Counted from the first letter of the stretch, positions 42,737 to 51,924 are shown. The stretch: 64,000 bases of DNA from Arthrobacter sp. Bi26 (GCF_918697925.1 NZ_CAKKMF010000003.1:40821-104820); one strand, 5' to 3'. Notes: generated from the letters alone by a model not told the origin. Program-made: numbers and translations.

Positions 42737-42863
42737 CAGGCGGGGCGTACGACATGACGGGTTCCCGGTCGTCGTCTGCTTCCACCCAGGCCGCGAAGTC
42801 CTTCAGTGACATGAAGCAGTAGTAATCGCAGTAGCGCAGGTTCTTCTTCTCCGACTTGCTCAT
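42726..42863 (-). CDS. Small 45-residue protein with CDYYC motif
   Basis: 45 residues, ATG at 42863 to TGA at 42726. The frame has strong third-position GC. The peptide is amphipathic (SEKKNLRYCDYYCFMSLKDF, AAWVEADDDREPVMSYAPPA). The C-x3-C spacing could bind metal. The ribosome site is weak (AACCGG). No family is known to me. Confidence 0.5.
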   Translation of the reverse strand: MSKSEKKNLRYCDYYCFMSLKDFAAWVEADDDREPVMSYAPPATR

Positions 42864-42909
42864 GCCGGTTATTCGATGCGGGCGCCGTCATGGATGGGAT
42901 GACTACGGT

Positions 42910-43512
42910 CTAGGGGGCCTGGGCCAGCCGCTCGCCTTGGCTCTTGCCGGCGTCGGCGATGGCGATGGCCAGTTCGGAGAACACTTCCTCCGGTGTACCG
43001 GACGCAGCCAGTTCGGTGAAGTGCGCGTATTCGGGCATCGATCGGTAGGCGGCCCTCAACGAGTGGAGCTCACCGAGCGTTTCCATGTCCGTGCCGCGCG
43101 CCAACACTCTTTGATGCGCCTGTTCAGGGTCGATCACGAGGTGGACCACCACGTCAGGCTTTGGAAACTTCGTCAGAAGGAAGGGAAGCAGCCGGCCACG
43201 GGGAAGGCCCCGCGCCTGGCGTAGCGCAAGCTGGCAGTGCAAGTGGCGGTCCATGATGACCAGGCCCGGATGCCTGTGCGCCCTGGCGTGGGAAACCACC
43301 ACATTCGCCGTGCGGATCGCTGTCTCTACGGCATCGGCCAGCCGCGGGTGAAGTTGTATGCCGAACTGTGCGCTCAGCAGTGACATCCTGCGCCGGCCTG
43401 CGTAGTTTCTAAGCAGCAGCGCCTTCTTGCCCGCCCGCCGTTCGGCGGCAACCGTTGCCTGTGCGGCGGTGGTTTTCCCCGATCCGTCAATTCCCGTCAA
43501 GACAATCAGCAA
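42910..43512 (-). CDS. Thymidylate-kinase-like P-loop kinase
   Basis: 200 residues from a TTG at 43512 with AAGGAG upstream. P-loop LTGIDGSGKTTAAQA at the N-terminus, DRHL motif in VIMDRHLHCQLALRQARGLP, and PDVVVHLVIDPEQAHQRVLA, all dTMP-kinase-like. The LID/DRX region is divergent from true Tmk, so the substrate may be another nucleotide or a sugar. The frame extends to 43680 without a start signal. Confidence 0.85.
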   Translation of the reverse strand: MLIVLTGIDGSGKTTAAQATVAAERRAGKKALLLRNYAGRRRMSLLSAQFGIQLHPRLADAVETAIRTANVVVSHARAHRHPGLVIMDRHLHCQLALRQARGLPRGRLLPFLLTKFPKPDVVVHLVIDPEQAHQRVLARGTDMETLGELHSLRAAYRSMPEYAHFTELAASGTPEEVFSELAIAIADAGKSQGERLAQAP

Positions 43513-43692
43513 TCCGGCTCCTTCTGGTGGTGGCGGTGTTCGTGCCCGGGTGAGCCACCCGGTGCCTTTCCCGATGACAGGGCGGCGTCGAGGGTAAAGG
43601 CGGACGGTCGTGTGAAAAGTCCAAGGCCCGGGACTTAGCGGGCTCCTGGGTGCGCCGCAGCCTCCGCTTACTACTACCAACGGTAGAGGTCG

Positions 43693-43881
43693 CTAAATCG
43701 TCCCCGACGGGCAATACGGGTCCGGATCGTCGGCCCTTTCTCGGGTTGATCCCAGCTGATCATCGGCGAGTAGCTGCAGAATTTGTGGCAGGTCAGCTTT
43801 GGTCGCGTGCCGGAGGCTGAAGGTTTCAGAGCCGACGCCGGCAGTCATTAAAGCGGGGACAGCGGAGGAACGGGAGGTCAT
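43693..43881 (-). pseudogene. Truncated GNAT acetyltransferase
   Basis: 62 codons. The first part is a standard GNAT N-terminus (FSLRHATKADLPQILQLLAD, then DQLGSTRERADDPDPY) and then it stops with no acetyl-CoA-binding half. A short upstream frame ending TGA overlaps its ATG (ATGA), suggesting it was once the second gene of an operon. The rest of the gene is lost. Confidence 0.7.
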
Positions 43882-44099
43882 GACCCCAGCATTCCATGAA
43901 GGTCCAGGGGCTTGCGACTAATGCTCTCTGTGGTGCCAGTCCCGCCGCAGGGATTCAAACAGTTCCTCCTAGCACACCGATGGAGCGGCCAACTGTTGGG
44001 TGTAGTGCTGCCTGTCCCAGGGCTCCGATCACCCTGGCGGCGCGGCTTTTTGTGAGCGGGTTCCGTCGCAGCTCGCAGCACCTCCGCTAGAGTCGCCAC

Positions 44100-44558
44100 A
44101 TGGAGCCCATCCGTCGATTCTCATCTGCCCTTTACTCGGCTGCCCTCGAGCCGTGGTCGTTTCTCGACCTCGCTGGCAAAAGTCCGCTCTTCGCATCACC
44201 CTTTGGCGACGTCTTTTTCCAGGCAGACAACGGCTTCTGGTTCCTTGATGTGCTTGCGGGTGAACTGCGTCATCAATGGTCGAACCAGGATGAGCTGAAC
44301 GCCGAACTGAAATCTCGTTCAGGGCAGGATGAGTACTTGATGATCACTTTGGCCGGCCAAGCTGAGAGCTCCGGTCTGCAACCGGGCGAGTGTGAGGTTT
44401 ACAGCTTCCGCGTCCCGCCCGTGCTGGGAGGTTCGACCGACGTCAGTAATATCGAAGTCAGTGACTTCGTCGTGGCTTTGGACATCGCCGGACAAATCCA
44501 CAAACAAGTTCTGATGCTCCCGCCAGGCACACCCATAAGCGGCATCTCTCTGTCCTAA
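44100..44558 (+). CDS. Tdi1/DUF1851-type immunity protein homologue
   Basis: 152 residues. Resembles the C-terminal domain of T6SS immunity protein Tdi1 (DUF1851): SPLFASPFGDVFFQADNGFW, FLDVLAGELRHQW, LQPGECEVYSFRVPPVLGGS, DVSNIEVSDFVVALDIAGQI. GC is lower than in the neighbours. No toxin partner is visible next to it, so it looks like an orphan immunity gene, perhaps protecting against toxins of competitors. Confidence 0.78.
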   Translation: MEPIRRFSSALYSAALEPWSFLDLAGKSPLFASPFGDVFFQADNGFWFLDVLAGELRHQWSNQDELNAELKSRSGQDEYLMITLAGQAESSGLQPGECEVYSFRVPPVLGGSTDVSNIEVSDFVVALDIAGQIHKQVLMLPPGTPISGISLS

Positions 44559-44673
44559 CTATTGGCCTCGTCCAACCGGGATTTGGGCTGTCCGCTCGGT
44601 CAGCCTTGCCGACACACCGAGAGCGACGTCCTCCGCCGAAGGTGCCCCTTTGTGTCTGGGATGCGCCGGTGAT

Positions 44674-45736
44674 CTAGGCTGATCTGAATTTCACGCAGGC
44701 ATCCAGACCGGTGGCTCCCATTGCCGTCTCGGAAGTTCTGGGCGTCAGCGAGGCCTCGGCGCCGCTGGCCCGGGCCAGTTGGTGCACGATGGACAGGCCG
44801 AGGCCGCTGCCCTCGCCGCTCTGCGTGCCGCGCCAGAAGCGGCTAAAGGCCCGCTGCAAACGGTCCGTCTCGTCAAGGGAGGCAGCCACCATGCGTCGGC
44901 CCGCTTCCGGGTCGATGGGGATCGTGTCGACAGCATTCTCGAGCCTCAGCCGCAGCCCCGTCAGGGGGGTACGGAGTTGATGGGAGGCATCGGAGGCAAA
45001 TCCCCGTTGTTGCTCGAGCAGGTCTTTCAGCCGGTCCGCCATCCGGTTGAAGGAACCGGCGAGGGCTTTGAGCTCGGGCGCACCTCCTTCGTCGGTACGG
45101 GTGTCCAGATTGCCATCGGCGAGTAGCTCTGTGGCGGTCCGAAGCCTCTGGAGTCTTCTGGTTACGGCGCCCGCCAAGAAGTATGCCAGGATGCCGGCGA
45201 GCAATACCGTGGTGCCGGCGACGGTCCAGATGGTAGGCAGCTGGCCGTTTACCTTCTCGGTCACCACCGACGCAGGGAACGTCGGCCGCACGACGCCGGA
45301 GATCGTCTCACCGCTGAGGACAGGGACGGCGACGTAGAGCAGATCGAGGCCCAATGTCTGGGAATACCGCTGGCCGGCGTTGATCTGTCCGGTCAGCGCC
45401 GCGGCTATTTCCGGGTGTGAGCTGTAGGTTGATCCGGTGGCCGCCTGATCGTCATCGGAGGTCGCCAAGGCCGTCCCGCCCGGCGTCGATAATCACCACA
45501 CGGGCGCCGCCCGCCTCCCCGTATCGCCGCACGTCAGCGGCTACTTCCGCGGGTAGGGGGCCACCAGCTCTTAACGCGTCGCCGGCCCGGCCGGCAAGCA
45601 GAAATGCGTCGCGTTCAAGGGAGGTGGTGAGGCGCTCACGTTCACCGCGGACCAGATAGTTCCCCAGCGGAATGTCCTGCACCAGGACCACGAGCAACGT
45701 GATGAACATGAACGCGCCGATCAGCCTCCATCTCAT
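44674..45736 (-). pseudogene. Sensor histidine kinase, frameshifted and internally deleted
   Basis: The N-terminal part (45736 down to about 45470; RLIGAFMFITLLVVLVQDIP membrane helix) and the remainder (ATSDDDQAATGSTYSSHPEI onward) are in different frames. Removing one G from the GCCGGGCGGG run near 45470 restores one frame (IIDAGGTALATSDDD). In addition the kinase domain jumps from the H-box segment (SDASHQLRTPLTGL ... SLDETDRLQR) straight to the G2 box (GEGSGLGLSIVHQL), losing the N and G1 boxes. It overlaps the response regulator stop as ATGA. It cannot work as a kinase. Confidence 0.85.
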
Positions 45737-46250
45737 CCAGGCACTCCCAGCCTGAACCCGACGCCCCGGACGGCCTCGATCCAGCGTGGATCACCGAGCT
45801 TCTTGCGGATCCCGGCTATGTGGGCATCCACGGTTTTCGTGGTGCCGTACCAGTCGCCGTCCCACACAGCGCGAAGGATTTCGCGACGCTAGAACACCGC
45901 ACCAGGCTCGGCTGCAAGGAAGTACAGGAGTTCGAACTCTTTTGCCGTCAGAGAGACCTCCACTCCGTCGAGGACCACGCGACGGGACCGCTGGTCAATG
46001 CTCAGGCCGCCGATTGTCCTGCTGATGTCCGTCTCGGGACGGCCGTCCGGGAGCCGCTCTTCGGAGCGGCGGGCCACTGCCCGGATCCTGGCGATGAGTT
46101 CCCGCATGCCGAAAGGCTTGACCAGATAGTCGTCGGCGCCCAGTTCCAACGCCAGCACCCGGTCGATCTCTTCATCCCGTGCACTGACAACGATGATCGG
46201 GGCCCGAGCCTGGCGACGACAAGCGCTCAGGCAACGATGACTGAAGCCAT
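45733..46250 (-). pseudogene. Response regulator with deleted receiver N-terminus and amber stop
   Basis: An ATG at 46250 starts MASVIVA, like a receiver's first strand, then stops. The conserved frame resumes after a missing ~55 residues at RAPIIVVSARDEEIDRVLAL, so the acidic pair and the phospho-Asp are gone. The frame continues through ELGADDYLVKPFG and the winged helix (LTAKEFELLYFLAAEPGAVF), hits a TAG where TCG is expected, and then goes on in the same frame (RREILRAVWDGDWYGTTKTV, WIEAVRGVGFRLGVPG) to TGA at 45733. Confidence 0.82.
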
Positions 46251-46363
46251 ATCCCACAGCCGGGGCCGGGCTGCCGTCAGTCTGAAGTGGACGGCCTGTC
46301 GAACCCAGCGCATCATGCAGTCCGAGAGACCCCTGACCGCACCAGTCAGGCCGAGGCCCGGTA

Positions 46364-47056
46364 CTACAGCGGCGCTTGTTGGCTGGGTGCCCCGTCCCGA
46401 TAGATGTGGCGCAACCGGGACGCGACAGCGAAAATCCAGGCCATCACCGTCACCAGAATGACGCGCTGCACCAGGCCCTTCCACTCGAACAAACCGCTGT
46501 CGGGCTGCTGGCTTAACTTGAGCAGGCCAATCCCGAGAGTCAGGACAACGCCGGCGGCCAGTGTCCACCCCGCCATGGGGCGCCAGGACCGGTCGCCACG
46601 GAAGCGCCGGTAGAAAACGAAACAACTAACCGGCGCTAGCGTGAAGAAGAGCGCCCCGAAGATTCTATGCACGACACCCTGCGCGGTGGCCTGGCTGAAC
46701 ATCGCCGACGGATCGGTGGTGAACAGTCCTGACACCATCAGGCTGACTCCCATGCACTCCACCAGCACCGGCCCGGCCCGGGAAGCAGCCCCGGTGCTGA
46801 AGTGGGCGGCGAGGCCGCGACCGAACACCACCACCAAGGCACCGGTCAGCACGAAGTTGAGCATCTGGACCCAGCCGTAGGGCCCAAGCGACAGTTCGCT
46901 GACGAACATGGAGTTCGGCGTGTAGCCCGGGCACAGCCACCCGTAGACGGTGAAAACGGAGACAAAAAGGACTGCCCCCACCATCCCCGCCACAGCGGCC
47001 AGTCCGACGCGCCGGCGTCGGACCGCTGCGTGGCCCTGGACAGAACTCGAGATCAC
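46364..47056 (-). CDS. DUF998 family membrane protein
   Basis: 230 residues with six membrane helices. The DUF998 pattern is seen in YTPNSMFVSELSLGPYGWVQ, then LNFVLTGALVVVFGRGL and FTTDPSAMFSQATAQGVVHR. Function unknown. ATG at 47056. It is downstream of a MarR-type gene on the same strand but separated by 116 bp. Confidence 0.88.
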   Translation of the reverse strand: MISSSVQGHAAVRRRRVGLAAVAGMVGAVLFVSVFTVYGWLCPGYTPNSMFVSELSLGPYGWVQMLNFVLTGALVVVFGRGLAAHFSTGAASRAGPVLVECMGVSLMVSGLFTTDPSAMFSQATAQGVVHRIFGALFFTLAPVSCFVFYRRFRGDRSWRPMAGWTLAAGVVLTLGIGLLKLSQQPDSGLFEWKGLVQRVILVTVMAWIFAVASRLRHIYRDGAPSQQAPL

Positions 47057-47172
47057 AAGCTGAAGCCTAGTGCGTCAAGGCGGAGACCTCGACGCCCACA
47101 TGGTTACTGACCTCCCCGACGGCTGCGGCGCCGGGCGTGAATGAGCGTGCGCGGAGGCACACCCAACCGCTC

Positions 47173-47592
47173 CTATCGCGAGGCGAGCCGGTCCGCGTTG
47201 TTGCTCATGCGTTCGAGGACGCTGACAGCCATGGCATACTCATCCGCTCCGATGCCTGCCGTGAGCTCACGGCGGGCAGCTTCCACCAGCCCGGTTGCCT
47301 CCGAATGCAGAGCGGAGCCGGCCTCGGTCAGGGCGAGGCGACCATCCAGCAGGAGCACCAGCCCCCGCCGAACCAACGCGGCCAGGTCCCGCTCCTGCCC
47401 TCCGCCGCCGTCCGCTGCGTTGAAAGGCCGCAGGATATCCCGCATTTCCGCCGGCGTGACGGGGGCGGAGCCCAACGTGTTGAGGACCTGCCACTGCGTT
47501 CTGGACAGATGGACACCGGCCAGCGTGGAATCGAGCTGTGCCTGCAGCGACGCATCCAGGCGCCGGACCCAGTAGCCAATGGGCATGTTCAC
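47173..47592 (-). CDS. MarR-family transcriptional regulator
   Basis: 139 residues. Winged-helix MarR layout: MPIGYWVRRLDASLQAQLDS, SRTQWQVLNTLGSAPVTPAE, then the wing DLAALVRRGLVLLLDGRLAL and TEAGSALHSEATGLVEAARR. ATG at 47592 (an ATG six nt downstream is also possible). It follows the MFS drug-transporter gene by 109 bp on the same strand and probably represses it. Confidence 0.85.
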   Translation of the reverse strand: MNMPIGYWVRRLDASLQAQLDSTLAGVHLSRTQWQVLNTLGSAPVTPAEMRDILRPFNAADGGGGQERDLAALVRRGLVLLLDGRLALTEAGSALHSEATGLVEAARRELTAGIGADEYAMAVSVLERMSNNADRLASR

Positions 47593-47701
47593 CTTGCCAT
47601 CGTCGCAGGAGCCTCATGCCCGGGCAAGGTCGCGGGCGGAGCCCGACTCCGGATTTCAGGGCTTCATCCCCGCTAGGGTCGCCTCGTGGTTGAAGTTCCC
47701 C

Positions 47702-49267
47702 CTATGGGCCAGGTCTGAAAATCCGTTGGCTCCGCGTGCTGTGCGTTGGGGCTCCCTGCCCTGTCCGGCCTGCCGGCCCCTTGCGCGGGTTTTGGATACC
47801 GACGGCGGAAACAATGCCCCCGAGGATGAGCAGCACGGCCGTCACGGTCACTATCCGGTGAAATCCGTCGAGATCAAGTTTGCCGCCCACGACGAGGCCT
47901 ACCAGCGCGATGCCGATCAGACCGGCAACTCTGCTGACAGAGTTATTCACTGCCGAGCCGATGCCGGCCTGCTGTTCCGAAACCGAACCGAGAATGGCGG
48001 CAGTGAGCGGTGCGACGGTCGCCGAGAGCCCGACTGCGAACAGGAGGATCCCAGGCATCAGCTGGGTCCAATAGTTCACCGGGATTTCAGACGCGAGCAT
48101 CAAGAGGTAGCCAGCTCCGGCGAGAGCCGGTCCGAATGCCATGAACCACCGCGGGCCGAACCGCCCGGCCAGTGAGCCAAACCATGACGCCAGGAGGATG
48201 TTGACGATGCTGACGGGAAGCAAAGCCAGAGCAGCCACCGTCGCCGGAAACCCGGCAACCTGCTGCAGGAAAAGCACGATGATGAATCCCCCGATCGACA
48301 GCGCAGCGTAGACGAAGGCCGTCGCCACATTGCCGACGGCAAAGTTTCGGACGGAGAAGAGGCTGAGCGGCAGGAGCGGCCGCTGTGCGGTCTGTTCCCG
48401 CCAAATGAACCCGGCGAGGCACAGGATGCCGAGGACGAAGGGCATCAGAATGAGCGGGCTCCCCCATCCATAGTTGCCTTGTTCGATCAGCGCGTAGACC
48501 GGCCCCGCCAGCCCGAGCACGCAGAGTACGGCGCCCGGGTAGTCGATGCGCACCCCCTCCTTGCGAACATCCCTGGCCCGCAGCTCGCCCAACAGATGCA
48601 GGGTCACAGCAATGGGCAGGACGTTGATTCCGAAGACCCAACGCCAGCCCACCGAATCGACGAGCACCCCGCCGAGCAGGGGGCCCGCGATGAAAGCCAC
48701 GGTTGTACCAGCCGTCCACTGGCCGATCGCCTTCGCCCGGGGGGCCTCGTCGAAGTTGGACGTGATCAGGGCCAGGGAACTGGGCACCAGCAAGGCGCCC
48801 GCGACGCCTTGGAGCGCCCTGGCCAAGACCAGCACGTCCGCTGTGGGTGCCAGTGCACACATCACTGACGTGGTGCCGAACCCGATGAGGCCTGCCCGGA
48901 GAACCACGACGCGTCCGAGCAAATCAGAGAGCGAGCCGGCGACCAGGATGAGTGAACCCAGGGTGATCAGGTAGGCATCGACTACCCATTGCTGCGTTGT
49001 TAGTCCGCCGCCCAGTTCACGGGAAATGGCGGGCAGCGCTACGTTGATGACGCTGCTGTCGAGGAACGACACGAAGGACGCGAGAATCGCGATCCACAGC
49101 ACGAGCCTCTGCGTACGCGTCGACGGTAGGGAACTCACTCTCCCAGTTAACACCCGCGGTTGCCGGACCCAAGCCGGGACACACTCACGCAAGGCAGTAC
49201 CAGACGACGGCGGCTGTTGGGTCGGTACCCGGCCCGCGCCCCGAGCTGGTGATCGTTCGATGAACAT
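47702..49267 (-). CDS. DHA2-family MFS multidrug transporter
   Basis: 521 residues from the ATG at 49267 (GAAGGACATCC upstream). Most of the first 60 residues are not conserved, and a GTG near 49141 is a plausible shorter start. About 14 membrane helices; helix 1 ASFVSFLDSSVINVALPAIS and loop motif A GSLSDLLGRVVVLRAG are typical of the EmrB/QacA drug:proton antiporters. Next to a MarR regulator, which fits regulated efflux. Confidence 0.92.
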   Translation of the reverse strand: MFIERSPARGAGRVPTQQPPSSGTALRECVPAWVRQPRVLTGRVSSLPSTRTQRLVLWIAILASFVSFLDSSVINVALPAISRELGGGLTTQQWVVDAYLITLGSLILVAGSLSDLLGRVVVLRAGLIGFGTTSVMCALAPTADVLVLARALQGVAGALLVPSSLALITSNFDEAPRAKAIGQWTAGTTVAFIAGPLLGGVLVDSVGWRWVFGINVLPIAVTLHLLGELRARDVRKEGVRIDYPGAVLCVLGLAGPVYALIEQGNYGWGSPLILMPFVLGILCLAGFIWREQTAQRPLLPLSLFSVRNFAVGNVATAFVYAALSIGGFIIVLFLQQVAGFPATVAALALLPVSIVNILLASWFGSLAGRFGPRWFMAFGPALAGAGYLLMLASEIPVNYWTQLMPGILLFAVGLSATVAPLTAAILGSVSEQQAGIGSAVNNSVSRVAGLIGIALVGLVVGGKLDLDGFHRIVTVTAVLLILGGIVSAVGIQNPRKGPAGRTGQGAPTHSTRSQRIFRPGP

Positions 49268-49434
49268 TGGATGTCCTTCAGCTTCCGGCTGTCGCCGGGG
49301 ACCTAAAATGGGGGGCGGGAGTCTCCGCCTCAACGATCGAACCGGCCAACCCTGGTAACCCCAAGGGACGAAACCACAGCAGAATGCGCCCAGGCTCGCG
49401 TGGCCACGCGAAGCATCAACGATGGAGAGCTGCG

Positions 49435-50148
49435 ATGTCGTTTGAGGATGGGATGAATAGGACGCAAGCGGAGGTGGCCCGAGCGGATGTCGCCGGCAGA
49501 GCCGCCAAAGAGTCCGTCCCGGGCATCTATGAGTCGGCCCGCCGCGCCGCCGCGGACCGGATGGAACGCATCCTGGGACATGCCAGCACGCGGCTGCTCA
49601 AGCGATCCGTGCCGACCAGTCTTGCCGCCGTCACCACAGGCACCGATTGGAGCACATGGCATTTCGTGGCCCAGTCCCTTGGCTGGCCCCTGGAAAACGA
49701 GGACGACGGCGCTGCCTTCCTGACTGTCGACGGCCGCATCTGCTTTTACCGCCAGTCCACGACCTTCGGCGGGGACGAATTCCTAAGCGTCGACACCGTT
49801 CTGAGCACGTTCGAAGGCGGCAGCGACACGAAAAGGCTGGTCAACCCCAAAGGCCTGGTCCCGGCGTCGGGACGTGTGATCTCGCTGCCGGCCCGCAAAC
49901 CGGGCAAGGAGCCGGCCTGGATGACCTCCCCCCAGCGCCTTGTCGAATTCAGCGGCAACCACGCCATCGCCCGCTGGCCCCGGACCGCTTTGGACAACCT
50001 GGTGAACACTGACTTTGACCGCAAGGGCAAGGCGTGGATCACCTACTCCCGCTGGGACCACCACCAGAGCATTCCGCTGAAGGAGTGGGTCACCGCGACC
50101 ACCGCTGGACTCCTCGCCCCCGGATCCCCCGCAAGCAAGGAGGCCTAA
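49435..50148 (+). CDS. Hypothetical protein, unknown family
   Basis: 237 residues from the ATG at 49435 (GGAGAGCTGCG upstream). The N-terminal ~70 residues are helical (RADVAGRAAKESVPGIYESA); the rest is mixed alpha/beta with DWSTWHFVAQSLGWPLENED and WPRTALDNLVNTDFDRKGKA. No signal or membrane segment. I do not recognise the family. It diverges from the MFS gene and is 90 bp upstream of the molybdopterin oxidoreductase. Confidence 0.7.
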   Translation: MSFEDGMNRTQAEVARADVAGRAAKESVPGIYESARRAAADRMERILGHASTRLLKRSVPTSLAAVTTGTDWSTWHFVAQSLGWPLENEDDGAAFLTVDGRICFYRQSTTFGGDEFLSVDTVLSTFEGGSDTKRLVNPKGLVPASGRVISLPARKPGKEPAWMTSPQRLVEFSGNHAIARWPRTALDNLVNTDFDRKGKAWITYSRWDHHQSIPLKEWVTATTAGLLAPGSPASKEA

Positions 50149-50238
50149 GGGGCAAGGTCTGGTCTCGGTCCCGCCATTGCCATATCGTTGGGGCACCGAT
50201 AAGAGTCGACCGGCGGAACTCCGCATCGGAGGTACAAG

Positions 50239-50832
50239 ATGGGAATCATCTCGTCTGGTTTTCATGGAAAACGGCGCACCGGCAATCCAGCGTTACCACC
50301 CGGCCAATACGAGACAGCAAGCTTTCCCGTGCTGACGGCAGGCCCTGCACCCTATATCGCCAACGCTGACTGGGAGTTCTTCATTAGAACGGAGACGGGG
50401 CAGCGCCGTGCTTGGTCCTGGGAGGAGTTCTTGGCGCTGCCCCAGGTTGATATCCAGACCGATATTCATTGTGTGACCAGCTGGTCCAAGCTGGGTACCT
50501 CGTGGCGCGGGGTGTCCCTGGACACCTTGTTCGAGGACGTGGAAACAACATCCGAGTTCACTACAGCTCACTCCTATGGCGGCTATACCACCAATGTCCC
50601 GTTGCAGGACCTGCTGGACGGCCAGGCATGGGTGGCCTGGGAATTCGGCGGTGAGCCATTGGAACGGGCCCACGGCGGCCCTGCCCGCCTGCTGGTGCCC
50701 CACTTGTACTTTTGGAAGAGCGCGAAATGGATCAATGGCATCGAGCTGATGCCGCACGATGTTGCCGGCTTCTGGGAATCTAACGGGTACCACATCAACG
50801 GCGACCCGTGGCGCGAGGAGCGCTACTCATGA
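50239..50832 (+). CDS. Molybdopterin-dependent sulfite-oxidase-like oxidoreductase
   Basis: 197 residues from the ATG at 50239 (GGAGGTACAAG upstream). Short Mo-pterin domain of the sulfite oxidase/YedY type: ADWEFFIRTETGQRRAWSWE, FLALPQVDIQTDIHCVTSWS with the molybdenum-ligand Cys78, then GGYTTNVPLQDLLDGQAWVA and GGPARLLVPHLYFWKSAKWI. No Tat signal, so it is cytosolic. It starts a three-gene operon with a flavin reductase and a DUF6510 protein. Confidence 0.9.
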   Translation: MGIISSGFHGKRRTGNPALPPGQYETASFPVLTAGPAPYIANADWEFFIRTETGQRRAWSWEEFLALPQVDIQTDIHCVTSWSKLGTSWRGVSLDTLFEDVETTSEFTTAHSYGGYTTNVPLQDLLDGQAWVAWEFGGEPLERAHGGPARLLVPHLYFWKSAKWINGIELMPHDVAGFWESNGYHINGDPWREERYS

Positions 50833-50842
50833 GGCAGGACGC

Positions 50843-51580
50843 ATGAGCACCTTGTGGCGCGTCGCCGAGGTTGTCAGCGGCGTTCCCGAAACGGAATCGT
50901 CCAGAACCATCGGGCTGCGCGTGGACGGTCTGAACGGCAACCTTGCCGGCCAGCACATCGATATCCGGCTCACGGCGGACGACGGTTACACGGCGGTGCG
51001 GTCCTACTCCGTGGCCACCGCCGGCATGGACGAGATCCTGGAGATCACGGTCGACGAATTGGCCAATGGGGAGGTCTCCCCTTATCTGGTCAGAGACCTG
51101 ATGGTTGGAGACCAGTTGGAGATCCGGGGCCCCGTCGGCGGCTGGTTCGTCTGGCGTCCGACCGACCCGAACCCGGTTCAGCTGATCGCCGGCGGATCCG
51201 GTATCGTGCCGCTCATGTCCATGATCCGCGCGCACGAGGCATCCGAGAATCCTTCACAGTTCCGGTTGCTGTACTCGCTCAAATCGCCCGAAACAGGGTT
51301 CTATCGGGAGGAGCTGCTCACCTTGGGCCAGGAATCCCCCAAGCTGACCGTCGACCATTTCTATACACGCAAAGTTCCGGCGGGCTGGCCAAGCGCACCG
51401 AAGCGACTCACCGCTGAAACACTGCTGGCAAACATCCTGCCCGCGGACGCTGCCCCCGACATTTTCATCTGTGGTCAGACGATGTTTGTCGAAACGGCCA
51501 CAGAGTGGATGGTGCAGGCGGGCTATCCGACCGGCTCGATCAAAACCGAACGCTTCGGCGGAACGGGAGGAATACGGTGA
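50843..51580 (+). CDS. FAD/NAD(P)-binding oxidoreductase (ferredoxin-reductase type)
   Basis: 245 residues from the ATG at 50843 (GAGGCAGGAC upstream). FAD-binding AVRSYSVATA (RxYS motif), NAD-binding VQLIAGGSGIVPLMSMIRAH and C-terminal IFICGQTMFVETATEWM. There is no iron-sulfur domain. It starts 8 nt after the molybdoenzyme stop and likely passes electrons to or from it. Confidence 0.9.
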   Translation: MSTLWRVAEVVSGVPETESSRTIGLRVDGLNGNLAGQHIDIRLTADDGYTAVRSYSVATAGMDEILEITVDELANGEVSPYLVRDLMVGDQLEIRGPVGGWFVWRPTDPNPVQLIAGGSGIVPLMSMIRAHEASENPSQFRLLYSLKSPETGFYREELLTLGQESPKLTVDHFYTRKVPAGWPSAPKRLTAETLLANILPADAAPDIFICGQTMFVETATEWMVQAGYPTGSIKTERFGGTGGIR

Positions 51581-51924
51581 CTGGCAACAACGGCTCCGCT
51601 TCCCCGGGTGCTGAGGACCCGCGCTTCGAGGACCCGGACATCGCCGGAACCGCGGGCAATCCAGTACCACACCTTGACGGGAACGCGGCAGCAGGACCGT
51701 TATGGGAATTGTTCCGCATTGACATCATTGCAGCGATCGGTCGGTGCAAGAACTGTGGCGCGGTCAGGGTCTTCGGGGAAGCAGCGGTCTACGCCGACGC
51801 CCCGGGAATAGTTGTGCGCTGCAGTTCCTGCGGGGGCGTCCTGCTGCGTCTCGTAGAGACTCCGACCAAATTCTGGCTCGATGTCAGTGGACTCAGCTAC
51901 CTTCAGATCGACCGGGAGGGCTAG
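51577..51924 (+). CDS. DUF6510 family zinc-ribbon-like protein
   Basis: 115 residues from a GTG at 51577 that overlaps the flavin-reductase stop (GTGA). Two CxxC pairs (RCKNCGAVRVF and VRCSSCGGVLLRL) form a probable zinc or iron site, followed by KFWLDVSGLSYLQ, the DUF6510 end. Third gene of the redox operon; it may be an electron-transfer or structural partner. Confidence 0.85.
   Translation: MTGNNGSASPGAEDPRFEDPDIAGTAGNPVPHLDGNAAAGPLWELFRIDIIAAIGRCKNCGAVRVFGEAAVYADAPGIVVRCSSCGGVLLRLVETPTKFWLDVSGLSYLQIDREG

Noticed and set aside
43930..43975. tRNA-3'-end-like GTTTGAATCCC stretch on the minus strand
   Set aside because: The flanking bases do not form a TpsiC stem or an acceptor stem, so it is not a tRNA and too weak to call an attachment site.
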